This document shows, one piece after another, positions 26,359-35,320 of a DNA stretch of 64,000 bases (positions are counted from its first letter, which is position 1; every line of letters begins with the position of its first letter). Origin of the DNA: UBA1926 sp002337215. Lineage in GTDB: Bacteria > Planctomycetota > Phycisphaerae > Phycisphaerales > UBA1924. The notes beneath the pieces are model-generated. The model was not told where the DNA came from. It did not search any database and worked only from the letters and a program-made list of their open reading frames with translations. The stretch is from contig CAXBAF010000001.1 in assembly GCA_963973795.1 (NCBI GenBank), forward strand, positions 62,001 through 126,000, read 5' to 3'. The position numbers were made by a program, and so were the translations under genes.

Positions 26359-26380
26359 GAGGGCCCGAGAATCGTACAGT
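26352..26380 (+). promoter_or_regulatory. Candidate sigma70-type promoter for tRNA-Arg
   Basis: TTGCCA (26352-26357) and TACAGT (26375-26380) are separated by 17 bp and lie 41 bp upstream of the tRNA. The -35 element overlaps the start codon of the divergent MFS gene. Confidence 0.45.
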
Positions 26381-26420
26381 GCCGCGGCCCGGGGCTTTCG
26401 GAGTGAACCCGGACCGTGCT

Positions 26421-26494
26421 GCGCCCGTAGCTCAACTGGATAGAGTGCTGGCCTCCGAAGCCAGAGGTTCCGCGTTCGAATCGCGGCGGGCGTA
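26421..26494 (+). tRNA. tRNA-Arg (anticodon CCG)
   Basis: A 74-nt cloverleaf with acceptor stem GCGCCCG / CGGGCGT (one G-U pair), D-arm with AGCTCAACTGGATAGAG, anticodon stem CTGGC/GCCAG around the loop CTCCGAA (anticodon CCG, reading CGG), and T-arm CCGCG-TTCGAAT-CGCGG. The discriminator base is A and CCA is not encoded. Confidence 0.95.
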
Positions 26495-26637
26495 TTCGGC
26501 TCTTTGCTCTTGACCCGGCCCCGGAGCCGACCGATGGTCGGATCATGCGGGGTTCGGCGTCGGGCCCGGAGCGACGACGCCCCGCATCCGTATCCGCCCG
26601 GTGTTTCAGCACGCCCGGGCACAATGGAGCAGGGAAC

Positions 26638-27537
26638 ATGAGCAGCATCGATAGCCGAGAGCAAATTGTCCGTGACCATCAGTCTGAGGCCCGTACGCCG
26701 CGTTCCGTCGCCTTGCTGAGGTCTGTCGTGGTCGCCGGTGCACTTCTCGTGTTCGGTGGATCGGTCTCGGCGAGCGGAGCCGCAGAGTTCGAGGCCGCCC
26801 AGCCCGCGACCCAAGCATCGTCCTCATTGCCCAAGGCCGAGGAAGTCTTCGAGCGGTATATCGAGGTGATCGGCGGCCGGGAGAAGCTCGAGACGATCAA
26901 GAACCGCCGGGTCAGCGGGACCTACCAGGGTGACCCGTTCGAGTTCCGCGCGAACCTGAAGGTTTGGTCGGAATCGGACGGCCGGTTCCATCAGCGCGTT
27001 GCCGAGCCCGCGGGGTTGCGGTACGACCTCTTCGTTGTCGACAACATGACCTGGTCGGTCGTGATGGACGGCGAGCCGACACCCATAGGGCGCGTCCAGA
27101 GGCAGGAACTCCTCGACACCGCCGATTTCTACGGCGAGGCGAACTACAAGAACCGCTACAAAGAAATCAAGACCGTGCGAGAGGCTGTTGCGGGTGATAC
27201 CGCGATTTATGTGATCAGCGCGACAACGCACGCCGGTCGGCCTCACACCCTCTACTTCGCGAAAGACTCCGGGCTGCTCATCGGTAACCGCGTCCCCGTG
27301 ACCGGGCCGAACGAGACGATGCGGGACATGACCGTCCGCATCCAGAACTACAAGGACATCGGGGGGGTGCTCTACCCGACGCTGTTCATCCAGGAATTCG
27401 GAGGCGGTATCAAGCCGAACCGCTACGAGTTCACCGATGTCCAGGTCAACGTCGACGACGGTCACGAGTACCCCGTTCCCGAGAACGTCCGGGCGGTCTT
27501 CGAGGCCGCGAGAAAAGGCTCGGCCGGCGACGACTGA
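26638..27537 (+). CDS. Exported protein of unknown function, LolA-like fold suspected
   Basis: A 299-aa protein with a hydrophobic export segment (about residues 24-44, VALLRSVVVAGALLVFGGSVS) and a mature domain starting with AEEVFERYIEVIGGREKLETIKNRRVSGTY. That opening, an 'A.evl.ryieaiGG.ekl..i.s....G' pattern followed by antiparallel strands, is widespread in secreted proteins thought to adopt a LolA/LppX-like half-barrel that binds lipid. The function here is unknown. The ATG at 26638 has GGAGCAGGG upstream; an earlier in-frame start lacks a proper signal sequence. It stands alone between tRNA-Arg and the convergent nth gene. Confidence 0.6.
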   Translation: MSSIDSREQIVRDHQSEARTPRSVALLRSVVVAGALLVFGGSVSASGAAEFEAAQPATQASSSLPKAEEVFERYIEVIGGREKLETIKNRRVSGTYQGDPFEFRANLKVWSESDGRFHQRVAEPAGLRYDLFVVDNMTWSVVMDGEPTPIGRVQRQELLDTADFYGEANYKNRYKEIKTVREAVAGDTAIYVISATTHAGRPHTLYFAKDSGLLIGNRVPVTGPNETMRDMTVRIQNYKDIGGVLYPTLFIQEFGGGIKPNRYEFTDVQVNVDDGHEYPVPENVRAVFEAARKGSAGDD

Positions 27538-27600
27538 TCAGCCCGGCGGACGAACCGGCTGAACGGTCCTTGGCGTCGCCGCGTTCTTGATCAGCAAGAA

Positions 27601-28323
27601 TCACGAATCCCGCTTCTCGCATGCAACGCCGAACCCTGCGCACAGCGGGTGATCCTTGCAGACCCCGCCCCGCGCGGGGCACGCCCGCCTGCCATGAAAA
27701 ATCATGCGATGGCTCAGGACGCACCACTGGTCCCGCGGGAACAGAGCCATCAGTGTGCGTTCGATCTGCTGCACGCTCGCGCCCGATTCGACGAGACCCA
27801 TCCGCTGGGCGAACCGCTGGACATGGGTGTCGACGACGAACCCGTCGTTGATTCCGTAGCAGTTGCCGAGCACAACGTTGGCGGTCTTGCGCGCAACGCC
27901 TCGCAGGCGGGTGAGTTCTTCGACGGTTCTTGGGACGACCCCGCCGAATTCTTCTGTCAGCACCGTCATCGCCGCGTGGACGGCCTTGGCCTTGTTCCGG
28001 AATAGCCCGATCGTTTTGATGTACGGCTCGATCTCTTCCGGCGTCGACGCCGCGTAGTCCGCGGGCGTCGGGAACCGTTCGAACAGTGCCGGCGTTGCCT
28101 TGTTGACGCCGACATCGGTCGCCTGCGCGCTCAGAATGGTCGCGACCAGCAGTTCGTGGGGCTCGGTGTAGTCAAGCTCGCAATACGCATCCCCGTGGTG
28201 CTCTTCGAGCGACTTGGCGATCCGGCGTGCGCGCCGCTTGTCGCTGTCAGAGACCTGCGGCAGCATGAACGGCAGATCGCGCAGGCCCCTGGGGTTCTCG
28301 GGTGTGCGCACGGGTGGGGTCAT
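27601..28323 (-). CDS. nth: Endonuclease III (HhH-GPD DNA glycosylase/AP lyase)
   Basis: A 240-aa base-excision repair enzyme that removes oxidised pyrimidines and nicks abasic sites. The helix-hairpin-helix LRGVARKTANVVLGN carries the catalytic lysine, and the catalytic aspartate is in VVDTHVQR. The C-terminal [4Fe-4S] region has four cysteines but spaced C-x6-C-x5-C-x6-C, instead of the usual C-x6-C-x2-C-x5-C. The ATG at 28323 overlaps the stop of the upstream membrane-protein gene (ATGA). About 30 residues before the core are longer than in E. coli Nth (211 aa). Confidence 0.93.
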   Translation of the reverse strand: MTPPVRTPENPRGLRDLPFMLPQVSDSDKRRARRIAKSLEEHHGDAYCELDYTEPHELLVATILSAQATDVGVNKATPALFERFPTPADYAASTPEEIEPYIKTIGLFRNKAKAVHAAMTVLTEEFGGVVPRTVEELTRLRGVARKTANVVLGNCYGINDGFVVDTHVQRFAQRMGLVESGASVQQIERTLMALFPRDQWCVLSHRMIFHGRRACPARGGVCKDHPLCAGFGVACEKRDS

Positions 28324-29006
28324 GATCGCCCCCCGCGTGATGCGAGCCTCGGCTCCTCCCGGCCGTCCGCCTTCGTGCGTGGTCCCGATCGCGGCGTGGT
28401 GGGCGGGTCGGGTCGTTCGCCCGCCGAGGACGCCGCGCTCCACGCGCCGCTCGCCAGCAGCGCCAGCACGGCCACCGTCAGCCCCATCAGCGTCTGGCGC
28501 GCACGCGGATGGTCGGCGTCGAACGCCGCGTAGGCCGTCGCGGCCGACTCGTTCTCGCCCGCCTCCGCCGCTGACCAGTACTGCTGCGCGTTCTCCTGCA
28601 TCCGCGGTGTGAGCACGAACAGGTGATAACTCACCAGGATCATCGCCGATCCGAGGGCGAGCAGACGCACCACCGACGACGCCCGGCGGATCGGGAGTTT
28701 GCAGAGCACGATGATTCCGATCGTCGCGAAGAGAGCCAGGGTCGCGGAGCCGTACTGGACGAAATCGAGGGCGAGGAACACCCGGTTCTGGAGGAAACCG
28801 GCGCCGATGTTGCTCTGGTCGCCCGCGTAGTTCTCGAAGACGCCGAACGCGGGTTCGAGCGTGCGCATGTGCGTAAACAGAAGGCCCGCGGTGGCGCCCG
28901 CCATGACGAGGGCGCCGAGCCAGAGCCCCGCGGCGACGGCGTGGACGGTCTCGAAGCCTGATCGGAGGGTGCTGGGTCCGGACGATTTCGGGGTCGGTTC
29001 TGCCAT
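28320..29006 (-). CDS. Four-helix integral membrane protein, unknown function
   Basis: A 228-aa protein with four hydrophobic helices (about residues 18-44, 82-103, 113-133 and 170-192), a large extracytoplasmic loop after the first helix (FENYAGDQSNIGAGF) and a disordered Pro/Arg-rich C-terminus. The helix layout resembles DUF4149-like membrane proteins, but I cannot confirm the family. It overlaps the nth start by 4 bp, so both genes are probably expressed together. Confidence 0.6.
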   Translation of the reverse strand: MAEPTPKSSGPSTLRSGFETVHAVAAGLWLGALVMAGATAGLLFTHMRTLEPAFGVFENYAGDQSNIGAGFLQNRVFLALDFVQYGSATLALFATIGIIVLCKLPIRRASSVVRLLALGSAMILVSYHLFVLTPRMQENAQQYWSAAEAGENESAATAYAAFDADHPRARQTLMGLTVAVLALLASGAWSAASSAGERPDPPTTPRSGPRTKADGREEPRLASRGGRS

Positions 29007-29053
29007 GCCCGATCGTACGGGGCGCAGGCCGGGGTGCTACAAATCGTGCGCAC

Positions 29054-29908
29054 ATGACCGCAGACTCGTCCGACAGTTCCGCGATCAGCCTCTCGGTTGC
29101 CGGTCTCCATGCCTCGGCGTTGGACGGGCCGTGGGCTCAGGGTGTGCGCGCCGCGATCGGGTGGTGCGCATCGGTCGGGTACCGCGGGATCCAGCTCGAC
29201 GCCTCGGCGCGCGAGATCCGGCCCAGAGCGATCGACCGATCCGCCCGGCGGGATCTCGCGGCCTCCGTCCGCCGAGCCGGTCTGGGGTTCACGGGGCTAG
29301 ATCTCTGGATCCCGCCCGAGCATTTCTCGGCGGGTGAGCACGCCGATCGTGCGCACGCGGCGCTGCTCGGAGCGATCGGGCTCGCGGCCGACCTGCGGGG
29401 GCTCGTCCCGTCAGGATCCGCTTCGGCGCCCGCGGTCGTCTCGGCGGCTTTCCCCATCGACTACGCGGGCCGCGGTGAGGTCTTGGCACAGGCCGACGCG
29501 GTGGGGGTGCTCGTGGAGGACTTCGGTGCGGGCGCGACCGCGCCGCCCTCGGATTCCACCGCGAACGGTGGGGGAGTAGACGAAGGCCGGGCGCACGGAT
29601 CGATCCGCCCGGGCATCGACACGGCCCGGCTGATCATGCGGTCCCAACCGCCCGGCAAGACGTTCGCCAAGTTCAGCAAATCCGCCGCGACGCTCCGCGT
29701 GAACGACGCGGACGACACGGGCCGGCGCGAGATGGGCAAGGGCCGGCTGGATGCTTCGACGCTGCTGGCGTTGCACGCGACGCTGACGCCTGAATTGCCG
29801 ATTGTGACCGACCTGCGGGGGATCGAACACCCCGACCGCGGGGCCCGCGCGGCGATCGACGTCATCCGGTCCGGGATGGACCTGCCGGGATTCGGGCCCA
29901 TGTCGTAG
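29054..29908 (+). CDS. TIM-barrel protein resembling sugar-phosphate isomerase/epimerases
   Basis: A 284-aa soluble protein. The opening 'GVRAAIGWCASVGYRGIQLDAS' pattern and the alternating strand/helix layout (GFTGLDLWIPPEHF, PIVTDLRGIEHPDRGARAAIDVI) look like the xylose-isomerase-like AP-endonuclease-2 TIM-barrel superfamily. The normal metal-binding His/Glu residues are not clearly visible, so it may be a divergent or non-catalytic member. It is divergent from the membrane protein gene (48-bp gap) and convergent with yebC. No operon partner is seen. Confidence 0.5.
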   Translation: MTADSSDSSAISLSVAGLHASALDGPWAQGVRAAIGWCASVGYRGIQLDASAREIRPRAIDRSARRDLAASVRRAGLGFTGLDLWIPPEHFSAGEHADRAHAALLGAIGLAADLRGLVPSGSASAPAVVSAAFPIDYAGRGEVLAQADAVGVLVEDFGAGATAPPSDSTANGGGVDEGRAHGSIRPGIDTARLIMRSQPPGKTFAKFSKSAATLRVNDADDTGRREMGKGRLDASTLLALHATLTPELPIVTDLRGIEHPDRGARAAIDVIRSGMDLPGFGPMS

Positions 29909-29938
29909 TCCGCGGGGTGGGGTCCGATCAGGAACGGA

Positions 29939-30694
29939 TCAGTCCAGCGCCTCGAGATCCGCCTCGCTGATCTCGGCGTTGTGGTGGACCTTCTGCACGT
30001 CGTCGTTGTCCTCGAGCGCGTCGACGATGTTCATGAGCTTGCGGACATCTTCTCCACCGATCGCGACGGTGTTGTCGGGGATCTTGGTGAGCTCGGAGTC
30101 CGCGATCTCGATGCCGGCGTTCTCGAGCGCCTCTTTGACGCCCAGGAAATCGGTCGGGTCGGTCAGGATCGTCCACGCGCCGTCGTCGCCCTCGGGCTCC
30201 TGGATATCGTCGGCCCCCGCCTCGAGGGCGGTGTTCATCAGCGATTCCTCATCGGTCTTCCCCGCGTCGATGAAGATCTGCCCCTTGGACTGGAACATGA
30301 AGGCGACCGAGCCCGGGTTGCCCATGCTGCCGCCCTTTTTGCTGAAGACGGTGCGGACATCGCCCGCGGTGCGCGCGCGGTTGTCGGTCAGGGCTTCGAC
30401 GAAGATCGCGACGCCGCTCGGGCCGTAGCCCTCGTAGGTGATCGTCTCGAAGTCGGCGCCGCCGGACGCGCCCGAGCCCTTGTCGACGGCCCGCTGGATC
30501 GTGTCCTTGGGCATGTTGGCGGCCTTCGCCTCGTCGATCGCGTAGCGCAGGGCGAGGTTGGTCGCGGGGTCGCCGCCTCCGGCGCGGGCGGCCGCCATGA
30601 TCGCGCGGCTGACCTTCGACCAGACCTTGCCGCGCTTCTTGTCCACCGCGGCCTTGCGGTGCTTGATGTTCGCCCACTTGCTGTGTCCGGCCAT
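29939..30694 (-). CDS. yebC: YebC/PmpR/TACO1-family protein
   Basis: A 251-aa protein of the YebC family, first described as a DNA-binding regulator and more recently linked to translation (TACO1 in mitochondria; relief of ribosome stalling in bacteria). The family start MAGHSKWANIKHRKAAVDKKRGKVWSK is present in essentially consensus form, as are RYAIDEAKAANMPKDTIQRAVDKG and YEGYGPSGVAI. Length is standard. It follows the large TPR gene by 16 bp and so closes the nusA-infB operon, consistent with a role in translation. Confidence 0.93.
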   Translation of the reverse strand: MAGHSKWANIKHRKAAVDKKRGKVWSKVSRAIMAAARAGGGDPATNLALRYAIDEAKAANMPKDTIQRAVDKGSGASGGADFETITYEGYGPSGVAIFVEALTDNRARTAGDVRTVFSKKGGSMGNPGSVAFMFQSKGQIFIDAGKTDEESLMNTALEAGADDIQEPEGDDGAWTILTDPTDFLGVKEALENAGIEIADSELTKIPDNTVAIGGEDVRKLMNIVDALEDNDDVQKVHHNAEISEADLEALD

Positions 30695-30710
30695 GTCTGC
30701 GTGTCCTGTA

Positions 30711-33700
30711 TCACTCGCCGGGCGGTGTCGCGCCGGGCTGGCTGTTGTCGGGTTCGTCTTCGCCGGGTGCTTCGTTCCCGACGTCTTCCAAACCGCGTTG
30801 CGGCTCGACCGCCGGGGCCTGCCCCATCTGCAACGCGTTGGGTTTCATGATTGCCCGGACCGCGAGGTCCGCGATTTCCTCGGATCGTACCCCGCCTGTG
30901 CGTCCTGAAGCGCGGAGCCGGGACATCGACGCGTTGGCCATCCGGGCGGCCTGCCGCCAGGCGGCGATCGCGTCCTCGGTCCGCCCCGCGGCGTAGAGCG
31001 CGTCGCCCAGGTGGTCGTGGACGACCCCGTCGTCGTCGCTCTCGGAGAGGTCGACGGCCCGCTGGAGCAGGGTCACCGCGCCGGGGATCTCCTCGCCGGT
31101 CCGCGGGTCGGTGCTGTCCTCGAGCTTGCCCCGGTGGTAGCGGACCCAGCCCAGCGAGTCGACGATGTTCGCCGCGTCGCGGTTGCCGCGGTAGGCGATC
31201 TCGATCAGGCGCTCGGCCTCGGCGAGGTCGCCCCCGGATTCGAGCATCGTGTACCCGAGGTCGTTGGCGGCCCAGGCGTGGTTCTCGTCGTAGTCGAGCG
31301 CGAGGCGGAGGTAGGCCGCGCGGGCGAGACCCTCGCCGGTCGGATCGGGGGCGTAGAGCGCAAGCAGATAGGCGAGATCTCCCGCGAGTTTGCTCTCTCT
31401 GTCGGCCGCGCTGAGCGATGAACTCGGCACGCTCCACACCGGGCCATCGGGTCCATCGGGGCGGACGGCGTCCCACGCCTCGCCAGCGGTGCCGGTCGCG
31501 ATGAGATCGTCGATCATCGCTTTCGCCCACGCTGGCGACCCCTCGGCGTCGTTCTGCCCGGTCACGATGACCAGGCGGAACCACTCCTGGAACGCGTCGA
31601 GGTTGAGCGACCGGTCCCCGTCCTGGAGCGATCGGTCCCGGATCCAGCCGAATGCTTGCGTGGTTTCACCGCGTTCCACCAGCAGATCCGCGGCTCGGCG
31701 GTAGAACGCCCGGCGGAGCTCGCCGCCTGGATCTTGCTGGTCGATCGCGTGCTCGGCGGCGTCGAGGATCGCCCCGGCGGGGTCGCCGCGCTGATCGAGC
31801 AGATCGAGTCGGAGGCCGTGGATACCCGGGGCCAGCGGGAGATCGCGCCCTGCGGACCAGGCGAGCAGATCGAGCAGCGGGTCTTGGAACGGCTCGATAT
31901 CGCGGGCATCACGGCGGGCGGTATCGACAACGATCGCGGCTCTGGACACGCCGGTCGTCACGGCGTTCCGCTGCGATGCCGTCAGGGTCGCGTTGCTGGG
32001 GATCGTCCGCGTCGTGTCGAGGATCGAGGCGAGCCGCTCTGGGGATGCATCGCCCCGGGCCATCGCGCCCGCGTGGAGCGCGAGCAGTTCGGCGCTCGCG
32101 TCGATCGAGCGGGTCGGGCCGCCGAGGCGGTTGATCGCAAGCGATTCGGCTTTGTCGGTATCGGCGAGGCCGTCCCGGATGATCTGCTCGCGCAGGGACG
32201 CGAGCGAGCGGTCATCGGCCCCGGCCGCGAACCGGGCGATTTCGGCCTCGGCGGGCTCGGCGTCGCCCGCGAGCACGAGGCCCCCCGCGAGCAGCCTGAC
32301 GAGCCCCGCGTCGTTCGGATGCGCGTCGGCGAGACTGCGCACAAGATCGAGTTCGTTGCGGTCGCCCTGCTTCGCGGCCGTTCGCCGGCGCCAGAGGTTG
32401 AGCACGGCGTCCTGCCGAGCCGGGTCGGTCGGCGCGGCGCGGAGCAGCGGGATCGCGATGGAGGCCGCATCGTTGATCAGCCCGCGGCGCAGCAGTTCGC
32501 CTGCGAGCATGGTCCGCAGAAGGGGGCTCTCGGGGAGAACCGTGCGGAGTTGCCGCCCGATCGCGGTGAAAGCGTCGTCGTCCCGGGCCGGTCCATCGGG
32601 CGCGTGGAACGCGAGGAGCGCCGCGTAGATGCGTTCATCGAGGGGGTCGAGATCCCGGGCGGCCTCGAGATCGTTGCGGGCACGCTCGGCCTCGCCGATG
32701 CCGTTGATCAGTGCGGATTCGAGCGCAGCGCGGTCCAGCAGATCATCGACGGACCGGGGTTCGAGGCCTCGCAGGATTCTGAGCGCCTCGGGCGTGCGCT
32801 GGGCCTCGGCGAGCGCACGAGCGAGCGCACGCGGCGCTTCGAGCGCACGGAGCGATTCGATGGCGTTGTCGACGGCGTCCCATCGTCCGATCGCGGCGGC
32901 GAGCTCGACGGTGCGCACGAGATCCGCCGCCCTGACGGGCGTTCCGCGGGCGTCGAGCAGGGCTCGGATTCGATCTGTGTCGCGTTGCCGCAGCGCGAGC
33001 GCGGTAAGCAGCGGCGTCGCCCGTTCGTCGCGAACGCCGGCGTCGCGGATCGCGGCGCTGAGGCCCTGGGGCATGCGCTCGGCCGCGGACAGCGCCCACG
33101 CGGCGTCGGCGGCGAGCGTTGGGTCCTCGTCGAGAGTCTCTGTGATCCAACGGATCGCACGGCTCGGATCGCCGAGCGTGTCGCCCCTCGTTGGCCGACG
33201 AGAAGCGGTCAATCCCGTGCTGAGCAGCGTCCGCGTGCTCGGAGAGGAGAACTCGTCGCAATCGGCGAGGGCTCCTGAAAGTACGCGAAGGGCATCGGCT
33301 CGCGGCAGCGAGGCGGCGCGGGCGGCGATCAGATCCGCCCGGCGTGAGGCGGAGCCGCGATCGTCGGTCTGGGCGATGGCGTCGGCGACGAGCGTCCGGG
33401 GATTGATTGACTCGGCGAGGGCCGCGAGCAGGCGGGCGGTGTCGGGCGCGAGGCGGGCGCTCGATCGGACTTCATCGATGAGCACCACCGCCGCGCCGGC
33501 GTCGTTGCCGCTGGTGCGGAGGGCGTAGATCAGGCGATCGCGGACACCCTCTGCGCCGGGAAGGCCTCGGGCGCTCTCGTACGCCGCCGCCGCGTCCGCG
33601 TTCCGGCCCAGCCGCAGCAGGGTGTCGCCGAGCAGAAGGCGGAGCGGGCCGAGGCGCCGCTGGACGTCGGCGGCCTCTCGTCCGACCTGCGTCGGCACGC

Positions 33701-34550
33701 GGGCCGCGGATGGAATCGAAAGACCTTCGGTGAGCGCTTCCGCGCCGGCGTCGAGGTAGCCGAGTTCGATCAGCGCCTCGCCCAGGACGGCGTGTGCGGC
33801 GTACGCGACCAGCGGGTCGGCGTGGGGGGGTGTGGCTCGGACGGATCGCAGCAGCCAGATCGCGGCGTCGGTAGGTTCGTCCTGAGACAGGGCGTGGAGG
33901 CCCGCGAAGAGCAACGCCTGCGGCTCGTCGATGCCACTTTCGGCGGCGCGCCGATAGGCCTCACCCGCCGAGTTCTCGTAGCGTGCGGCGCGACGGGCAT
34001 CGCCCAGCGCACGCCAGAGTTCGGGCGATGCCGGGTCGAGCGCGACCGCTCGGTCGAGCATGCTGATCGCGCGGTCGGTCTCGCCGTCGGCGAGCCGCAA
34101 GCGTGCCTCGGCGTAGAGTCGGAGTGCGGACTGCCGATCGTCGTTCGTCGTTGCGGGCGGTTCGCTCTCGCCTCCCGCGGGTGCCGCATTGTGCTGTGAT
34201 GTGAGTTCCTGCGGCGTCAGGTCCTCGGGCGTGAGGTCCGCAAGCGAATGGGTCGCCCGCGAGCCGGGCGCCTGCTCGGCGTCGAGGGGCCGGAGGCTCG
34301 GCATTGGGGGCTCGAGCGTTCGGCCGCGTTTCGCCGGTCTGGTCGCGAGGTCCCGGAGTTTCGCGAGCGCATCGGTCGATCCGGCAGACAAGGCCTCGGC
34401 CTGAGTGCCCGGAACTGCTGGGTTCTGCCGGGATGTCGAATCGCACGCGGTTGTCGCGAGCCCGGCGCAGGCCGTGAGCAGGCACAGACCCGGACGCACA
34501 CCCGCGATCGGGCGTCGGCGGGTTCGCGTTGTCTCACCGCGTTGGGTCAT
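30711..34550 (-). CDS. Large TPR-repeat exported protein, probable lipoprotein
   Basis: This 1279-aa protein has a basic N-terminus, a hydrophobic segment (about residues 20-35) and a cysteine at 36 (GLATTAC), suggesting export and possible lipidation. The rest is helical and Ala/Leu/Arg/Asp-rich. TPR units are clearest at residues 127-260 (LYAEARLRLADGETDRAISMLDRA, then ALDPASPELWRALGDA) and again near 1090-1230 (WAANDLGYTMLESGGDLAEAERLIEIA). It probably acts as a scaffold in the periplasm or at the outer membrane. The start overlaps the HhH gene stop (ATGA). It lies within the nusA-infB translation operon for no known reason. Confidence 0.75.
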   Translation of the reverse strand: MTQRGETTRTRRRPIAGVRPGLCLLTACAGLATTACDSTSRQNPAVPGTQAEALSAGSTDALAKLRDLATRPAKRGRTLEPPMPSLRPLDAEQAPGSRATHSLADLTPEDLTPQELTSQHNAAPAGGESEPPATTNDDRQSALRLYAEARLRLADGETDRAISMLDRAVALDPASPELWRALGDARRAARYENSAGEAYRRAAESGIDEPQALLFAGLHALSQDEPTDAAIWLLRSVRATPPHADPLVAYAAHAVLGEALIELGYLDAGAEALTEGLSIPSAARVPTQVGREAADVQRRLGPLRLLLGDTLLRLGRNADAAAAYESARGLPGAEGVRDRLIYALRTSGNDAGAAVVLIDEVRSSARLAPDTARLLAALAESINPRTLVADAIAQTDDRGSASRRADLIAARAASLPRADALRVLSGALADCDEFSSPSTRTLLSTGLTASRRPTRGDTLGDPSRAIRWITETLDEDPTLAADAAWALSAAERMPQGLSAAIRDAGVRDERATPLLTALALRQRDTDRIRALLDARGTPVRAADLVRTVELAAAIGRWDAVDNAIESLRALEAPRALARALAEAQRTPEALRILRGLEPRSVDDLLDRAALESALINGIGEAERARNDLEAARDLDPLDERIYAALLAFHAPDGPARDDDAFTAIGRQLRTVLPESPLLRTMLAGELLRRGLINDAASIAIPLLRAAPTDPARQDAVLNLWRRRTAAKQGDRNELDLVRSLADAHPNDAGLVRLLAGGLVLAGDAEPAEAEIARFAAGADDRSLASLREQIIRDGLADTDKAESLAINRLGGPTRSIDASAELLALHAGAMARGDASPERLASILDTTRTIPSNATLTASQRNAVTTGVSRAAIVVDTARRDARDIEPFQDPLLDLLAWSAGRDLPLAPGIHGLRLDLLDQRGDPAGAILDAAEHAIDQQDPGGELRRAFYRRAADLLVERGETTQAFGWIRDRSLQDGDRSLNLDAFQEWFRLVIVTGQNDAEGSPAWAKAMIDDLIATGTAGEAWDAVRPDGPDGPVWSVPSSSLSAADRESKLAGDLAYLLALYAPDPTGEGLARAAYLRLALDYDENHAWAANDLGYTMLESGGDLAEAERLIEIAYRGNRDAANIVDSLGWVRYHRGKLEDSTDPRTGEEIPGAVTLLQRAVDLSESDDDGVVHDHLGDALYAAGRTEDAIAAWRQAARMANASMSRLRASGRTGGVRSEEIADLAVRAIMKPNALQMGQAPAVEPQRGLEDVGNEAPGEDEPDNSQPGATPPGE

Positions 34551-35320
34551 GCCGACTTGCCGGTCTTCTTCCGCGACGTTTTCTTGTCGGCGCCCGACGC
34601 GGTCTTCTTCGTGGTTTTCCCGCTCGACTTCTTCGTCGTTTTCTTGCGGGGCTTGGCCGGAGCCTTCTTGGTCGTTTTCCGGGCGCTCCCCGATGGGGCC
34701 TTGCGCTGCGGCTTCGCGGCGGCGGCTTCGATCGACCGGTACCGGTCCATCGCATCGGCGGCCCGGACGGCCCGCTCGAGCCGGCTGCTGAGTTGAGCCT
34801 GGCTGAAGCTCTCCTCGATCACGCCCGCGTGTTCGAACAGATCAAATATGAGACTGTCAACCGGGAACGTGTGCACCCCGCATCCGACGAGCGCGACGCG
34901 GTTGGCGGCGTAGGCGGGCAGACCCGGCAATGACTCGAGGTAGGCCTTCGCGTCGCGCTTGCTCGCGTCACGCAGGTGAGCGAGCGCGAGCCCGTTCTCC
35001 CGCAGGAAGACCTCGGTCAGCGCCGCCCGGATCCGGGCGCATCGTTCCTCGGCTTTGGGGTACCGGGGGCCCAGCAGGCCTCCCGCGTCCTCGGGGATCA
35101 TCACGCGGAACTCGTTGAAATCGATCAGTGTCGAGCGGACGCGATCGAGGGCCGGGGCGACGCCCGATCGGGGCGCGTCCCACGCGAGACACGCGACGAC
35201 CAACTCGTGGACGATCGGGTCGTCCAGCTCGTTCGGCGCCGGGGTGTTCGGCGCACCATCGACGGCCGGGAGCTTCTCGATGAACGCCTGGAACGCCTTG
35301 TCGGAATGATCACGTTTCAA
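34547..35320 (-). CDS. HhH-GPD-like protein with a lysine-rich histone-H1-like tail
   Basis: A 257-aa protein in two parts. Residues 1-200 are helical and contain LESLPGLPAYAANRVALVGCGVHTFPVDSLIFDLF, close to the helix-hairpin-helix plus 'DthV' region of endonuclease III-like glycosylases: LPGLPAYAANRV matches the hairpin and FPVDSLI the catalytic-Asp segment. The hairpin lysine of Nth is not present and no Fe-S cysteines are seen. The last 50 residues are a tail of Lys, Thr, Ala and Ser with repeats such as KKTTKKSSGKTTKK, like histone H1 or bacterial nucleoid proteins, so non-specific DNA or RNA binding is likely. The TTG start at 35320 has GGAGGA about 9 nt upstream and overlaps the rbfA stop (TTGA). 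Confidence 0.7.
   Translation of the reverse strand: MKRDHSDKAFQAFIEKLPAVDGAPNTPAPNELDDPIVHELVVACLAWDAPRSGVAPALDRVRSTLIDFNEFRVMIPEDAGGLLGPRYPKAEERCARIRAALTEVFLRENGLALAHLRDASKRDAKAYLESLPGLPAYAANRVALVGCGVHTFPVDSLIFDLFEHAGVIEESFSQAQLSSRLERAVRAADAMDRYRSIEAAAAKPQRKAPSGSARKTTKKAPAKPRKKTTKKSSGKTTKKTASGADKKTSRKKTGKSA

Noticed and set aside
26400..26520. Upstream extension of the MFS protein containing IRTRNLWLRRPALYPVEL
   Set aside because: This is the familiar translation of the antisense strand of a tRNA gene; here it is tRNA-Arg. The transporter starts at 26358.
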